64,000 nucleotides of DNA from NCBI GenBank assembly GCA_031404815.1, contig JANNIH010000134.1, positions 19,029 through 83,028 on the forward strand, given 5' to 3'. Below are positions 7,021-16,194 of the stretch, piece after piece. This DNA is from DASYKS01 sp031404815. GTDB taxonomy: Bacteria > Acidobacteriota > Thermoanaerobaculia > Multivoradales > UBA5704. The translations under genes were made by a program, and so were the position numbers. How positions within the stretch are numbered: position 1 is the stretch's first letter; every line of letters begins with the position of its first letter. Under the pieces are notes generated by a model that saw only the letters and a list, made by a program, of their open reading frames with translations, did no database searches and was not told the origin of the DNA.

Positions 7021-9432
7021 CTACGGGCAGCCCGCCACCCCGGTGAAATGAAACACCGCCGAAGTCACGCCGGAGTAGACGGTGTAGGCGTCGAACCAGT
7101 GGCAGGCGTTGGTCGGACTGCCGCTGGAAATCGTGTTCGACCAGGTCGTGTCAGCCGCGGGGGTCGCCTGGAAGGGTACGGTGACCCATGCACCCCAGAC
7201 ACCGGCCGAACTCCGCTCGCGCCAGATCAACTGGACGCTGCCGGTGCCGTTGGCGGCGTAGCCCGCCGCGGTGAGCGTACCCGCCGGACCCCAGGAGGTC
7301 TCGGCCTTTTGAATCCAGGCGATGCTGGTCGTGGGTGCGACGTTGACCGCGAGGAGGGAGAAAGTGTTGCTCCAGGCCGAGACCTGCGTGCCGATGTAGG
7401 AGCGGATGCGGAACTGGTACGAACCGAGCGGCGGATTGGCCCCGCCGGTGTAGGTCGTTACGTTGGCCCCGAGCGTCGCCATGTCGGAGAACGCGCTGCC
7501 CGAGTAGGAGAACTGAAGGGTAAAGCCCTGCTCGGTGGTGCTGTTGTCGGCCCAGGAGAGGTTGATCCGCGCCGTCGAGGAGTTGTAGGAACCGGTCAAG
7601 CCGGACGGGGCCGCGGGACCGCCCGCCGGAGTGGTGACGGTCGCGAGGTTCGAGAAGCCGGAACCGTTGGTACCGTTCTGCGCCCGCACCCGATACTCGT
7701 ACGAGGTCGAACCTTGCGCGGTATCGAGGACCAGGGTGGTGTTGGCGCCGACCGTCGCCGCCGTCGCGAAGGTCCCCGAAGGCAGGGTGCGGCGGTGCAG
7801 CTCGAACTGGGTCTCGTTGTTGCTGTTGTCCGTCCAGGTGAGACGAACCGAGGTGGCCGACAGTGCCGTGGCGACCAGACCGGTCGGCGCGACGGGGGTC
7901 GTGCTTGTGACGTTGATCACCCGGCTATAGGGGACATTGAGGTTGCGGCCGAAGGTGTCGCTCAACGCGGTCGCGACCAGCGTCTGGTTGCCCCCGCCTG
8001 AGAACGTGCGCGAGAAGGTCGTCGAACCGGCAGGGGGCGTCACCACCGTGCCACCGGTCCAGGTTCCCGGCGCCATCGAAAGATTGACCGCGTTGGCATA
8101 CTTGTAGCAGGGGCGCATCTTGACGGTGTAGGTGGCGGTGGCCCCTTCGGCGACCGAGGAGGGGCCGAGGATCATCGGCTGGAGCGCGGTCGAGCCGCCA
8201 TTGCCGAGCAGGTCGCGCCAGGCGAGGTAATAGTCGTGGGTGCCGGCGTAGCGCACCCGATCAGGAAGCGCCCAACCACCCCAACCGTATGCGAGCTGGT
8301 ACCCCCAGGAGAGATCGGCCACCAGGGCGCGCACCGTCTCGTTGTTGCCGTCGCCGTCGGCGTCGCCGCAGGCGTTGCCGAGGTAGCCCCAGACCCCCGC
8401 CTTCGCGTAGGCCTTCAAGCCCCCTTCGATGTAGGCGAAGCCATCGTCGTAGAGCGCCACCCGCAGCATCACCCGGGCGTGCGCCGTCGCGCCCAAATCG
8501 ACCGAGACGCTCGCGGTCGGACCGGTGAACTCGAACTGGTCCGAGAAGTCGTTGGTGCCCGAGCAGTCGTCCGGCGTGCAGGTGTAGGTGAAGGAGCCGG
8601 TCGCGGAGGCGTCGAGCGAAGCCGAGAGCTGAGCCGAAAGCGCCGCCTCGAACTTGGCGCCGACGTAGATCGGCAGGGTGAAGACCAGCCGCACGGGGAT
8701 CGGGCCGACGGTGAAGCTCACTTCGCCCAGTTTCGGATCGTCCACCAGCCATTCTTTTTCATAGACCGCGCTCGCGTTCGCGGTCACCGACAGTGCACCG
8801 CTGCCGCTGATCGAAGCGCTGCCGCTCGCTGTCGCGCTCACGAACCGGAAGCCGACCGGAATGCCGAAACATTTCCGGATCTGATAGGTCGCGGCGATCT
8901 GGACGTTGGCGGTCACCGGCAGGTCGATGTCCAAGCTGCCACTGAAAATGCCGCCCGAGAAAGGATAGCTCTTGTCCAGCAGGTTTTTGGAGTAGGGCCA
9001 GCTGCGATTGCGCGTTTCGGTCTTCCAACTGCAACCGAAAGATTTTTCGCTGATCGGTTCGTCGGCCCACTGCTCGAACCCCACAGGGAAGGTCGGCTGC
9101 TCCATCGCCTGGAGCAGATCCTGCGAGAAATAGATCAGGTTGGATTCGCTCGCCGAGGGAGGCAGGTCGGCAAAAGCCGAAGACAACAGGTCCTTCTGCT
9201 CATGCGAGACCGGGAGATTCGCCACGCCGCCCGGGCTCACTTCCCACATCATCGTGTTATTGCCGCTGCGCCCCTCCGGGTCGGCGTCGATCAGACGCCA
9301 GCCCGTTCCCGACGAGATCGTCCTCGTGCTGCCGGTCTCCAGTCCCTGCGCTTCGAGCCGCCCTCCGGCCAGAAGCCCTGCCGCCACGACGAAAAGCAGG
9401 GTGAAGTTTCGAAAGTATCGCGCTATCGTCAT
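7021..9432 (-). CDS. Secreted protein with two fibronectin type III domains
   Basis: An 803-aa exported protein. The signal peptide is FTLLFVVAAGLLAGGRLEA, cleaved near residue 28. Residues about 30-500 form an all-beta region with no recognised catalytic motif and several Cys residues, including CTPDDCSG. Two FN3 domains follow: VAPTGLVATALSATSVRLTW to about 600, and APSGLTGSYNSSTARINLSW to about 700. A C-terminal beta module ends in ACHWFDAYTV and VAGCP. GAAAAGGAAG precedes the ATG. FN3 pairs usually act as spacers in surface or carbohydrate-binding proteins, but the N-terminal part gives no substrate clue. The function is unknown. Confidence 0.85.
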   Translation of the reverse strand: MTIARYFRNFTLLFVVAAGLLAGGRLEAQGLETGSTRTISSGTGWRLIDADPEGRSGNNTMMWEVSPGGVANLPVSHEQKDLLSSAFADLPPSASESNLIYFSQDLLQAMEQPTFPVGFEQWADEPISEKSFGCSWKTETRNRSWPYSKNLLDKSYPFSGGIFSGSLDIDLPVTANVQIAATYQIRKCFGIPVGFRFVSATASGSASISGSGALSVTANASAVYEKEWLVDDPKLGEVSFTVGPIPVRLVFTLPIYVGAKFEAALSAQLSASLDASATGSFTYTCTPDDCSGTNDFSDQFEFTGPTASVSVDLGATAHARVMLRVALYDDGFAYIEGGLKAYAKAGVWGYLGNACGDADGDGNNETVRALVADLSWGYQLAYGWGGWALPDRVRYAGTHDYYLAWRDLLGNGGSTALQPMILGPSSVAEGATATYTVKMRPCYKYANAVNLSMAPGTWTGGTVVTPPAGSTTFSRTFSGGGNQTLVATALSDTFGRNLNVPYSRVINVTSTTPVAPTGLVATALSATSVRLTWTDNSNNETQFELHRRTLPSGTFATAATVGANTTLVLDTAQGSTSYEYRVRAQNGTNGSGFSNLATVTTPAGGPAAPSGLTGSYNSSTARINLSWADNSTTEQGFTLQFSYSGSAFSDMATLGANVTTYTGGANPPLGSYQFRIRSYIGTQVSAWSNTFSLLAVNVAPTTSIAWIQKAETSWGPAGTLTAAGYAANGTGSVQLIWRERSSAGVWGAWVTVPFQATPAADTTWSNTISSGSPTNACHWFDAYTVYSGVTSAVFHFTGVAGCP

Positions 9433-9564
9433 CTTCCTTTTCCTTTCTGATGGGGAGGCGACGTACAGGCCCTCTTGCCATCAGGGCGGAAAAGGAAGGG
9501 AAACCGCATCACGCGATGGAGACGGCGAGACTCCGCCTCGGGTCCAACAGGGAACCGCCGCCCC

Positions 9565-11808
9565 CTACCCCACCACCGCCAGCCGCGTGATCGGCGGCAG
9601 GCAGCGGTTCTCGTCACAGGCTTGGTAGGTGAGCATCAAGCGTGCGGTCTCGGTCTCTTCAAGCAGCTCGCCCTCGATCTCCACCGTGCCGGAATAAATC
9701 GCGAGCGGCGCGTCTCCGTACGCCATCTTCACTTTGTGCCCCGCCGGGTAGACGATCTCTTGAAGGCGCGCCCCCTCCGCTTCGACCAACGTGGGCACCA
9801 GAAACTCGGCGCTCGCCGGATTGGCGTTGAGGTGCCAGCCGGGTTCGATCACCAAGGTGAGCTTCCATCGGCGCCAGCCGTCGACGCGCGGTGGGGAGAG
9901 CTCGAAGTTCGGCTGGACCAGGCGTTCGGCTTGGCTCGCGAGATCCTCGAACGACGGCCCGGAAGGCTCGGCCCCCGGAACTTCGGCTGACAGGCGCCAG
10001 TAGCGGCGGGCGGCGATCGCCGTCGATTTGACCCCCTCCGGATGTTGAGAGACGACGGCGGCGACGGCCGAGAGGGCGCGACGCGCCGAGTCGAGATAGG
10101 TGCGTTCCCCGGTCTGTTCGAACAGCCCGAGCAGGTTGTCGATCGCGATCGCGTTGGCGGCCGGGAGCGCGCCGTCGAAAATGTCCTTCGAGCGGAAGAG
10201 CACATCGGCGCTTATCGCACAGGTGAAGAAACCGCCGTTCGGATCTTCCAGCCGGGCGCACTGCTCGGCGGAAAGATCGCGGGCGCTATCGAGCCAACGC
10301 CCCTCGCCGGTGGCGGAATGGAGGGCGAGCAGTCCGTGGATCAGATAGGCGTAGTCGGAATTGAACGCGGGGACCTTCGCGACACCCCCGCGCCAGGTAT
10401 GGTGAAGCGTGCCGTCCGGCCGCATCGCGGAGAGGACGAAGTCGGCGGCGCGCGCGGCGGCCGCCACCATACCGGGTTCGCCGAGCAGCTCACCCGCGAC
10501 CGCAAGGCCCGCGATCGCCGTGCCGTTCCAGTCGGCGAGGATCTTGTCGTCGGTTGCCGGCCGTTTGCGGGCGGCACGGGCGGCGAACAGCGTCTGGCGC
10601 GCCGGCTCGATCTCGCCGAGCAGCTCCGAGATCGGCATCCGTCGGCGCGTGGCTACCTCTTCGAACGACAGCGGCTGGTGGAGGACGTAGTGGGTCTCCT
10701 CGAAGAACGGCGGCCGATCGAAGCCGTAGAGCGGCGCCAAGAACGGCGTGTCCTCGCGGCCGAGGGTGGCTTCCAGCTCCGCCCGGGTCCAAACGTAGAA
10801 GGCGCCCTCGTGGCCATCAGTCTCGGCGTCGATCGCGCTCCAGAACGCCCCCTGGGGCGCGGTCATCTCGCGCGCCAAAAAAGCCGCCGTCTCGCGCACC
10901 ACGCGCGCCGCCTGCGCGCTGCCGGTCCGGGCATGCTCGCGGGCGTACAGCTCGAGCAGCATGCCGTTGTCGTAGAGCATCTTTTCGAAATGCGGGATCT
11001 TCCACTCGCGATCGGTGGCGTAGCGATGGAAGCCGCCACCGATCTGGTCGTAGATCCCGCCGCGGGCCATTTGGTCGAGAGTAAAGGCGAGCATCTCGCC
11101 CGCGGCCGGCATCTTGGGGGCCACCTCGGCGAGCAGATGGAGGTTCGACGGGCTGGGGAACTTCGGCGCTCCGCCGAAGCCACCCCAAGCGGCATCGAAG
11201 CGCCTGCCTTGGGATTCCGCGGCGCGCAACGCTCCGACCGGCCCCGGCGGTGCGGCGGCGGGCGCGCTCCGCTGCTCCAGATAGCGGCGCATGGCGACTT
11301 CCAACTCCTCCCCCTGCATCACGACATCGGCCCGACGGGTCTGCCACGCCTCTGCGAGCTGGGCGAGCACCGCCCGGAAGCTCGGACGCCCCTGCCGGTC
11401 CTCGGGCGGGAAATAGGTGCCGGCGAAGAACGGCAGGAGATTCGGGGTGAGGAACACCGAGTTCGGCCACCCACCCTGGCTGGTCAGGATCTGAGTAGCG
11501 GTCATGTAGATCTCATCCAGATCCGGCCGCTCTTCGCGGTCGAGCTTGATGTTGACGAATTCACGGTTCATCAGCGCCGCGATCTTCGGATCGGAGAACG
11601 ACTCGCGCTCCATGACATGGCACCAGTAGCAGGTCGAATAGCCGACCGAAAGGAAGATCGGCTTCTGCTCCTCCCGGGCACGAGCGAGCGCCTCCGGCCC
11701 CCACGGGTACCAATCGACCGGGTTGTGTGCATGGAGCAAAAGGTAGGGGCTCGACTCATGAGCCAGGCGGTTGGTTAGGGAAGCGGTGGCGGAATTGGGG
11801 TCGGTCAT
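9565..11808 (-). CDS. DUF255 thioredoxin-domain protein (YyaL/SSP411-like) with DsbD-N-like tail
   Basis: A 747-aa protein. Residues about 10-170 are the DUF255 thioredoxin-like domain, with LAHESSPYLLLHAHNPVDW and the redox motif C60-Y-W-C63. The middle is an alpha/alpha-barrel like N-acylglucosamine epimerase or cellulase folds (GGIYDQIGGGFHRYATD, HFEKMLYDN). From about 625 the sequence changes to a beta domain ending in YQACDENRCLPP, which resembles the N-terminal domain of DsbD and related thiol-disulfide proteins. The fusion suggests a thiol-redox role. No signal peptide is visible, so the protein is predicted cytoplasmic. TACAAT lies about 25 nt upstream. Confidence 0.88.
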   Translation of the reverse strand: MTDPNSATASLTNRLAHESSPYLLLHAHNPVDWYPWGPEALARAREEQKPIFLSVGYSTCYWCHVMERESFSDPKIAALMNREFVNIKLDREERPDLDEIYMTATQILTSQGGWPNSVFLTPNLLPFFAGTYFPPEDRQGRPSFRAVLAQLAEAWQTRRADVVMQGEELEVAMRRYLEQRSAPAAAPPGPVGALRAAESQGRRFDAAWGGFGGAPKFPSPSNLHLLAEVAPKMPAAGEMLAFTLDQMARGGIYDQIGGGFHRYATDREWKIPHFEKMLYDNGMLLELYAREHARTGSAQAARVVRETAAFLAREMTAPQGAFWSAIDAETDGHEGAFYVWTRAELEATLGREDTPFLAPLYGFDRPPFFEETHYVLHQPLSFEEVATRRRMPISELLGEIEPARQTLFAARAARKRPATDDKILADWNGTAIAGLAVAGELLGEPGMVAAAARAADFVLSAMRPDGTLHHTWRGGVAKVPAFNSDYAYLIHGLLALHSATGEGRWLDSARDLSAEQCARLEDPNGGFFTCAISADVLFRSKDIFDGALPAANAIAIDNLLGLFEQTGERTYLDSARRALSAVAAVVSQHPEGVKSTAIAARRYWRLSAEVPGAEPSGPSFEDLASQAERLVQPNFELSPPRVDGWRRWKLTLVIEPGWHLNANPASAEFLVPTLVEAEGARLQEIVYPAGHKVKMAYGDAPLAIYSGTVEIEGELLEETETARLMLTYQACDENRCLPPITRLAVVG

Positions 11809-11971
11809 TAGTTCCTCGCGGCAAGAGAGGGGGCATTGTAGGCGGTGGGAGTGATAGTCTTACGAGTTGCCGCGGTTCGCGCCGCGGCCGCCGGGGTTGT
11901 TTGGAGGCCATCTCGAGCCATCAGGAGCCATCCGACGTCGAACCTTGACCCATCGGTCCACGGGAGGAGAT

Positions 11972-12235
11972 GTGGCACGTCAAAATTATCAGCACGGAAA
12001 GCGCCAGCGCGAGTTGGCCAAGAAACAGAAGCACGACGAAAAGCTCCAGCGGCGTATGGAGCGAAAGAACAATCCTCTCTCCGACGATCCGAACGCTCAG
12101 GCCGAGCCGGTAGAAGGTATGGAGCCGATCGCTGGCGCCGAGACCACCGCCGATACCACCGCCGAGGCCACTGACACCGCCCTTGGCACCGAAGCGGCAT
12201 CGGAAGCGTCCGTCGAACCCGAGGGAGCGGCGTAA
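11972..12235 (+). CDS. Small basic/acidic hypothetical protein (87 aa)
   Basis: Starts at a GTG behind a strong GGGAGGAG site at 11962-11968. The first 40 residues are very basic (ARQNYQHGKRQRELAKKQK, RRMERK). The rest is a low-complexity acidic tail rich in Ala, Glu and Thr (AETTADTTAEATDTA). The basic half resembles short, probably helical nucleic-acid-associated proteins, but no family can be named. It runs convergent with the adenosine deaminase gene and is not in an operon. The longer frame from 11867 was rejected because it lacks a ribosome binding site. Confidence 0.68.
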   Translation: MARQNYQHGKRQRELAKKQKHDEKLQRRMERKNNPLSDDPNAQAEPVEGMEPIAGAETTADTTAEATDTALGTEAASEASVEPEGAA

Positions 12236-12290
12236 CCCTCGGTTGAAGGTGAGCCGGACGGGCGACGCAGATGCCTCGACCGCGGGAAAG

Positions 12291-13349
12291 CTACCTCCCG
12301 TCGGCCCCGAGGCGCGCCGCCACCTCGGCAAAAGACTGGCGAAACTCCCGTTCCATCTCGGCTTTCCGCGGCTCCGGCAGGAAGGACGCCGCAAGCGCCG
12401 AGAGCGAAAAACCGGCGAGGTCGTTTGCGTCGTAGCCGAAGGTCTTCGCCAAGCGGGCGTATTCGGTCGAAAGGTCGGTGTCGAAGAACGGCGGGTCATC
12501 GGTGTTGACGTTGACCGCCGCTCCGGCGCGCCGAAGCCGGTCGAACGAATGGCTCGCCAGTTCCGGATAGACGCCGAGGCAGACGTTGGACGACGGACAG
12601 ATATCGAGCGGTATCTTCCGTTCGACCAGCGTTTCTACCAGGCCCGAATCCTCGGTCGCGCGGACGCCGTGGTCGATCCGATCGGGATCGACGACATCGA
12701 GCACCGAGCGGATCGAGTCCGGCCCGCCATGTTCCCCGCAATGGGCGACCAGGCGCAGCCCGGCTTGGCGCGCAGCCTCGAAATGGGCGCGGAACGGCTC
12801 GTTCGGATAGCCGTTCTCGATCCCCGCGAGGCCCACGGCGACGACCAACCCGGTCGTATCGGCGAGCGCCCATTCGATCGTTGTGTCCGCCGCGGCGACG
12901 CTCACGTTCCTCACGATGTCGGGGATCAGGCGTAGGGTGACCCCGAGATCGCGCTCGGCCTCGGTGACCGCGTCGGCGATCGCGGCACGCACCGCCTCGC
13001 CGTCGGCGCCGTTGCCGAGATGGGTCTGGATGGTGAAATGCGCCTCGGTGTAAACGATGTTCTGGCGCGCCTGCTCGGCGAGCACATCGGAGGTGAGTAG
13101 CCGAAAATCCTCCGGCGTGCGGAGGCAACGAGAGCAGGTGAGGTAGATCTCGACGAAGTGGTCGAAATCGCGGAAGCGGAACCAGTCGCGAAGCCCCGCC
13201 TCGTCGCCCGCCGGCAGCTCGACCCGGTTGCGCCGCGCCAATTCGAGCAGCACGCCCGGGCGCATCGACCCTTCGAGGTGGACGTGGAGCTCGACCTTCG
13301 GAATCTTCTGGGCAAACCGATCGAGATCGATCGCCCCCGGTTCGTTCAC
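12291..13349 (-). CDS. add: Adenosine deaminase
   Basis: A 352-aa enzyme that deaminates (deoxy)adenosine to (deoxy)inosine. KVELHVHLEGS holds two zinc-binding His, VAHCGEHGGPDSI the catalytic His/Glu region, RIDHGVRA the next His, and VNTDDPPFF the catalytic Asp pair. Length is typical. The ATG overlaps the coaD stop (ATGA), so the order is propeller protein-coaD-add but with promoters shared upstream of the propeller gene. An adenine aminohydrolase reading is less likely but not excluded, because the two families share these motifs. Confidence 0.9.
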   Translation of the reverse strand: MNEPGAIDLDRFAQKIPKVELHVHLEGSMRPGVLLELARRNRVELPAGDEAGLRDWFRFRDFDHFVEIYLTCSRCLRTPEDFRLLTSDVLAEQARQNIVYTEAHFTIQTHLGNGADGEAVRAAIADAVTEAERDLGVTLRLIPDIVRNVSVAAADTTIEWALADTTGLVVAVGLAGIENGYPNEPFRAHFEAARQAGLRLVAHCGEHGGPDSIRSVLDVVDPDRIDHGVRATEDSGLVETLVERKIPLDICPSSNVCLGVYPELASHSFDRLRRAGAAVNVNTDDPPFFDTDLSTEYARLAKTFGYDANDLAGFSLSALAASFLPEPRKAEMEREFRQSFAEVAARLGADGR

Positions 13350-13864
13350 GAGCTCCTCCGGAGCGGCAGGCGTTCGCCGAGCAGCGCGAGCACCGACGAC
13401 GGAACGAGCCCGGAGAGATCGCCCCCGAGCGCGAAGACCTCTTTGACCAGGCGGCTCGACAGGTAGCTGAAATCTTCCTTCGGCATCATGAAAACAGTCT
13501 CGACGTTCGGGTTGAGCCGCCGATTCATCAGCGCCATCTGGAACTCGAACTCGAAATCGGACACCGCGCGCAAGCCCCGAACCACGGTGCGCGCACCCAA
13601 GCGGCGCATGAAATCGACCAACAGCCCGGAGAAGCTCTCGACCCGACAGGGCGCGCCGGGGAAGCGCTCGGCGAACAGGTCGCGCACCATCGCCACCCGT
13701 TCTTCGACCGAGAACAGCGGGCGCTTCTCTTCATTGAACAGCACCGCCACCACGACCTCTTCAAAGATCGGCAAGCAGCGCTCGACGATGTCCAAATGGC
13801 CGTTGTGAAACGGGTCGAACGAACCGGGATAGACCGCGATCCGTCGCGTCGGCGTGTCGGTCAT
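13346..13864 (-). CDS. coaD: Pantetheine-phosphate adenylyltransferase
   Basis: A 172-aa nucleotidyltransferase that adenylates 4'-phosphopantetheine in coenzyme A synthesis. VYPGSFDPFHNGHLDIV carries the (T/H)xGH nucleotide-binding motif. TVVRGLRAVSDFEFEFQMA matches the family's RGLR/DFEYE block, and FSYLSSRLVKEV replaces the usual ISSTxVRE. Length and order are normal. It is coupled by 4-nt overlaps to the genes on both sides, an unusual grouping for coaD. Confidence 0.95.
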   Translation of the reverse strand: MTDTPTRRIAVYPGSFDPFHNGHLDIVERCLPIFEEVVVAVLFNEEKRPLFSVEERVAMVRDLFAERFPGAPCRVESFSGLLVDFMRRLGARTVVRGLRAVSDFEFEFQMALMNRRLNPNVETVFMMPKEDFSYLSSRLVKEVFALGGDLSGLVPSSVLALLGERLPLRRSS

Positions 13865-16176
13865 CGCCCCTTCGCCCCCACAAGTCGGTCGGAAAGATCG
13901 AACGTGGCCGCATTGTATGCGCCGTCGGTTACGCGCAACAGCAGGTAGCGGGCGCCCGCCGGAACCTCCAAATCGAGTTCCTCGCGCCGGCCGTCCAGCA
14001 GCCCGTCCGCGGCGCGCGCCGGCCGCCACTCGCCACCGTCGATACTCAATCGGGCGTCGCGTACGGGGCTCCAGACATCTTCGACCACCGCCTGGAGGCG
14101 GGTGCCCGCCGCTTCGACCTTAAAGAGCGCGGGCGGCGAGTGGTCGACGGTGAGCGCCGGACTCACCTCGGTGACGGAGAGACCCTCCCCCGCCTCGTTG
14201 GCGTCCGCGTCGGTCGCTTCGAGGCGGAATCGGTAGAGACCGTCCGGCAGCGCGCCGACATCGAAGCTCAAATAGACCTCGGACAGATCCGAGGCGAGCG
14301 GCAGCCAGTCGGTCCCGGAATTCCCTTGGGGGCCACCATCTTCGCCCACACCGATTCCAGCCGGACGGAAGGTGAGGGTATAGCGCAGCGGGTCGCCGTT
14401 CGGGTCGCTCGCCTTCCAGCGCAGCGACCGGTAGCCGAGCTTCCACAACGGCTTCAGCCGGCTGCCGTCGTCCATCTCTTCGGCCGGCGCGAGCGTGGTG
14501 AACAGCCCCTCTCGGTTCGGGTGCGCCGGCTCGTAGACCTGATTGGAAGGATTGAAGTTCTGCGGCACCAGAATCTGCCCCGGCGCGAGCGCTCCGAAGG
14601 CTTCGATCTTCGGCCTCTGATTCACCTGCCGGTACGACAGCTCGACCGCGGCGAGGAGCGGCGAGCGGCGCCCGGCCCCCCCGTCACCCGAGGAGGCGAC
14701 CAGCTCCGCCCGCCACTCCAGGTAGCGACCGAGCGGCGCCCCGTCCGCACCGCCGAGATCGAGCTCGTCACGGCTCGCCGCGGTGCGCCAGGGGCTCCAG
14801 GGGGACCAGGTCCGGTCCGGCATCGCGCTCGAACCGCTGCGCACCGAGAAGCGGACGGAGGTGCCGGCCGGCACTTCACCGCGCCACCGGAGGCGCCCGA
14901 ACTTGGCCGCGGCACCGGCATCGAGCACCGCCCCGGTGAAGGTGCCACGCGCTTCCAGCTCGGCGCTGGTGCGATACAACGCGGCACCGTTGGTGGTCGC
15001 GAACGTCGGCCCCCCGGCGCCCGCCACGAGCGCCACGATCTGGCGCTCGTCGGTATCTTTTTCAAGCTGCATCCGCGCCGGTCCGCTCCCGGTGGAACGG
15101 AGGGAATAGAGCTTTCCTTCAACACCGGTCGCCACCCACAGGCGCCCCTGCCAGGAGAGATCGAACACCGTCTCGTCGGCGAAGCTGCCGACGCTCTCGG
15201 CCAGGCCGTTCGGAGCGATCGAGACCACTTCGCTCCGCGACGAACCGTCTTTCCGGCTGGCCGGCTCGGGGTCACCGATCGAGACCGTGATCACCGGCTC
15301 GCCGGGCCGGCCACCGCCCGGGGCGGCGCCGCCCGCCGCCGCACCTCCGCCGGGGGCCGCAGCCCCTGCGCGCCCGGCCTCGGGCACCAGGCTCGCCTCG
15401 GAGGCGACCAGGGCGGCGTAGATCGTGCCGTCAACGCCAAGCGCCAACGCCGTGACCTCCGGCTGGACGGCGTCGAACAGGGTGCGCACAGGGCCGGCCT
15501 TGGCGATCCGCACGATCAGCCCGTCGCCCGCGGTTCCGGCGATCACGTCGCCCCCCGCTCCGGCAGGGAGCGCGAGGAGGCTGCGGATGTGCGGATCGTC
15601 AGAGTCGTAAGCGACCTCACCCCGCCCATTGGCATCGACCCGGAACAGCTTCCCTTCCGTTCCGGTCGCGACCAGCAGCGCGCCATCCGCGGCGCGTCGG
15701 AGCGCCCAGATGTAGGTGGCGGCCGGATCGAAGAACGGCTTGGGCTCGGCGGTCGTCTTGGCGGTGGTCGAAATGCGGTAGACCTTGCCGTTCGGCGAGG
15801 TCCCAGCAAACAGCGTGCCGTCCGGATCGGCCCAGAGCGCGAAGATCTCCGGCTCGGGGGCGTCGAACAGCACGGTCACCTTGCCGTCGGCGGTCACCCG
15901 CAATACCTTGCCGTCGTTGCCGGTGCCGACCGCCCAGCCGCCGGGGATCGCGACCGCCGAGAGGACGAACGGTTCGTCCAAGCCCGCCACCCGCTCCACC
16001 CGCGGCGCGAGATCGAGGAAGCCGTCGGGATCGAGCGCAACACCTAGGAGCGTGCCGGCACGAAAATCGGCACCGGTCTGGACCTGGAAGATCCGAACCT
16101 CGGTCGCCTGGGCGAGCGCGGCGGCGAGCAGGAGTCCGGCGCCTAGTTGAGCGACCGTGGCAAACGTTCTCTTCAT
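13861..16176 (-). CDS. Secreted beta-propeller protein, function unknown (771 aa)
   Basis: An exported protein with signal peptide FATVAQLGAGLLLAAALAQA. Residues about 60-420 contain repeated blades such as GWAVGTGNDGKVLRV, GTLFAGTSPNGKVYRI, ALLVATGTEGKLFRV and RLWVATGVEGKLYSL, typical of an NHL/WD40-like propeller. A Gly/Ala/Pro-rich loop (AGAAAPGGGAAAGGAAPGGG) interrupts it near residue 285. The C-terminal 350 residues are beta-rich, with LRYTLTFRPA and DGLYRFRLEATDADANE, and resemble Ig-like or cadherin-like modules. The start was set at the ATG after GAGAGAGAG rather than the TTG four codons upstream. No enzyme motif is seen. Confidence 0.85.
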   Translation of the reverse strand: MKRTFATVAQLGAGLLLAAALAQATEVRIFQVQTGADFRAGTLLGVALDPDGFLDLAPRVERVAGLDEPFVLSAVAIPGGWAVGTGNDGKVLRVTADGKVTVLFDAPEPEIFALWADPDGTLFAGTSPNGKVYRISTTAKTTAEPKPFFDPAATYIWALRRAADGALLVATGTEGKLFRVDANGRGEVAYDSDDPHIRSLLALPAGAGGDVIAGTAGDGLIVRIAKAGPVRTLFDAVQPEVTALALGVDGTIYAALVASEASLVPEAGRAGAAAPGGGAAAGGAAPGGGRPGEPVITVSIGDPEPASRKDGSSRSEVVSIAPNGLAESVGSFADETVFDLSWQGRLWVATGVEGKLYSLRSTGSGPARMQLEKDTDERQIVALVAGAGGPTFATTNGAALYRTSAELEARGTFTGAVLDAGAAAKFGRLRWRGEVPAGTSVRFSVRSGSSAMPDRTWSPWSPWRTAASRDELDLGGADGAPLGRYLEWRAELVASSGDGGAGRRSPLLAAVELSYRQVNQRPKIEAFGALAPGQILVPQNFNPSNQVYEPAHPNREGLFTTLAPAEEMDDGSRLKPLWKLGYRSLRWKASDPNGDPLRYTLTFRPAGIGVGEDGGPQGNSGTDWLPLASDLSEVYLSFDVGALPDGLYRFRLEATDADANEAGEGLSVTEVSPALTVDHSPPALFKVEAAGTRLQAVVEDVWSPVRDARLSIDGGEWRPARAADGLLDGRREELDLEVPAGARYLLLRVTDGAYNAATFDLSDRLVGAKGR

Positions 16177-16194
16177 CTCTCTCTCCAAGGGTTC

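Noticed and set aside
10042..11778. Long plus-strand frame opposite the DUF255 gene, with similar frames at 14140-16047, 16147-18447, 18896-21409 and 24777-26426
   Set aside because: Long antisense frames are expected at this GC content. They lack ribosome sites and resemble no family, while the opposite strands carry clear protein motifs.
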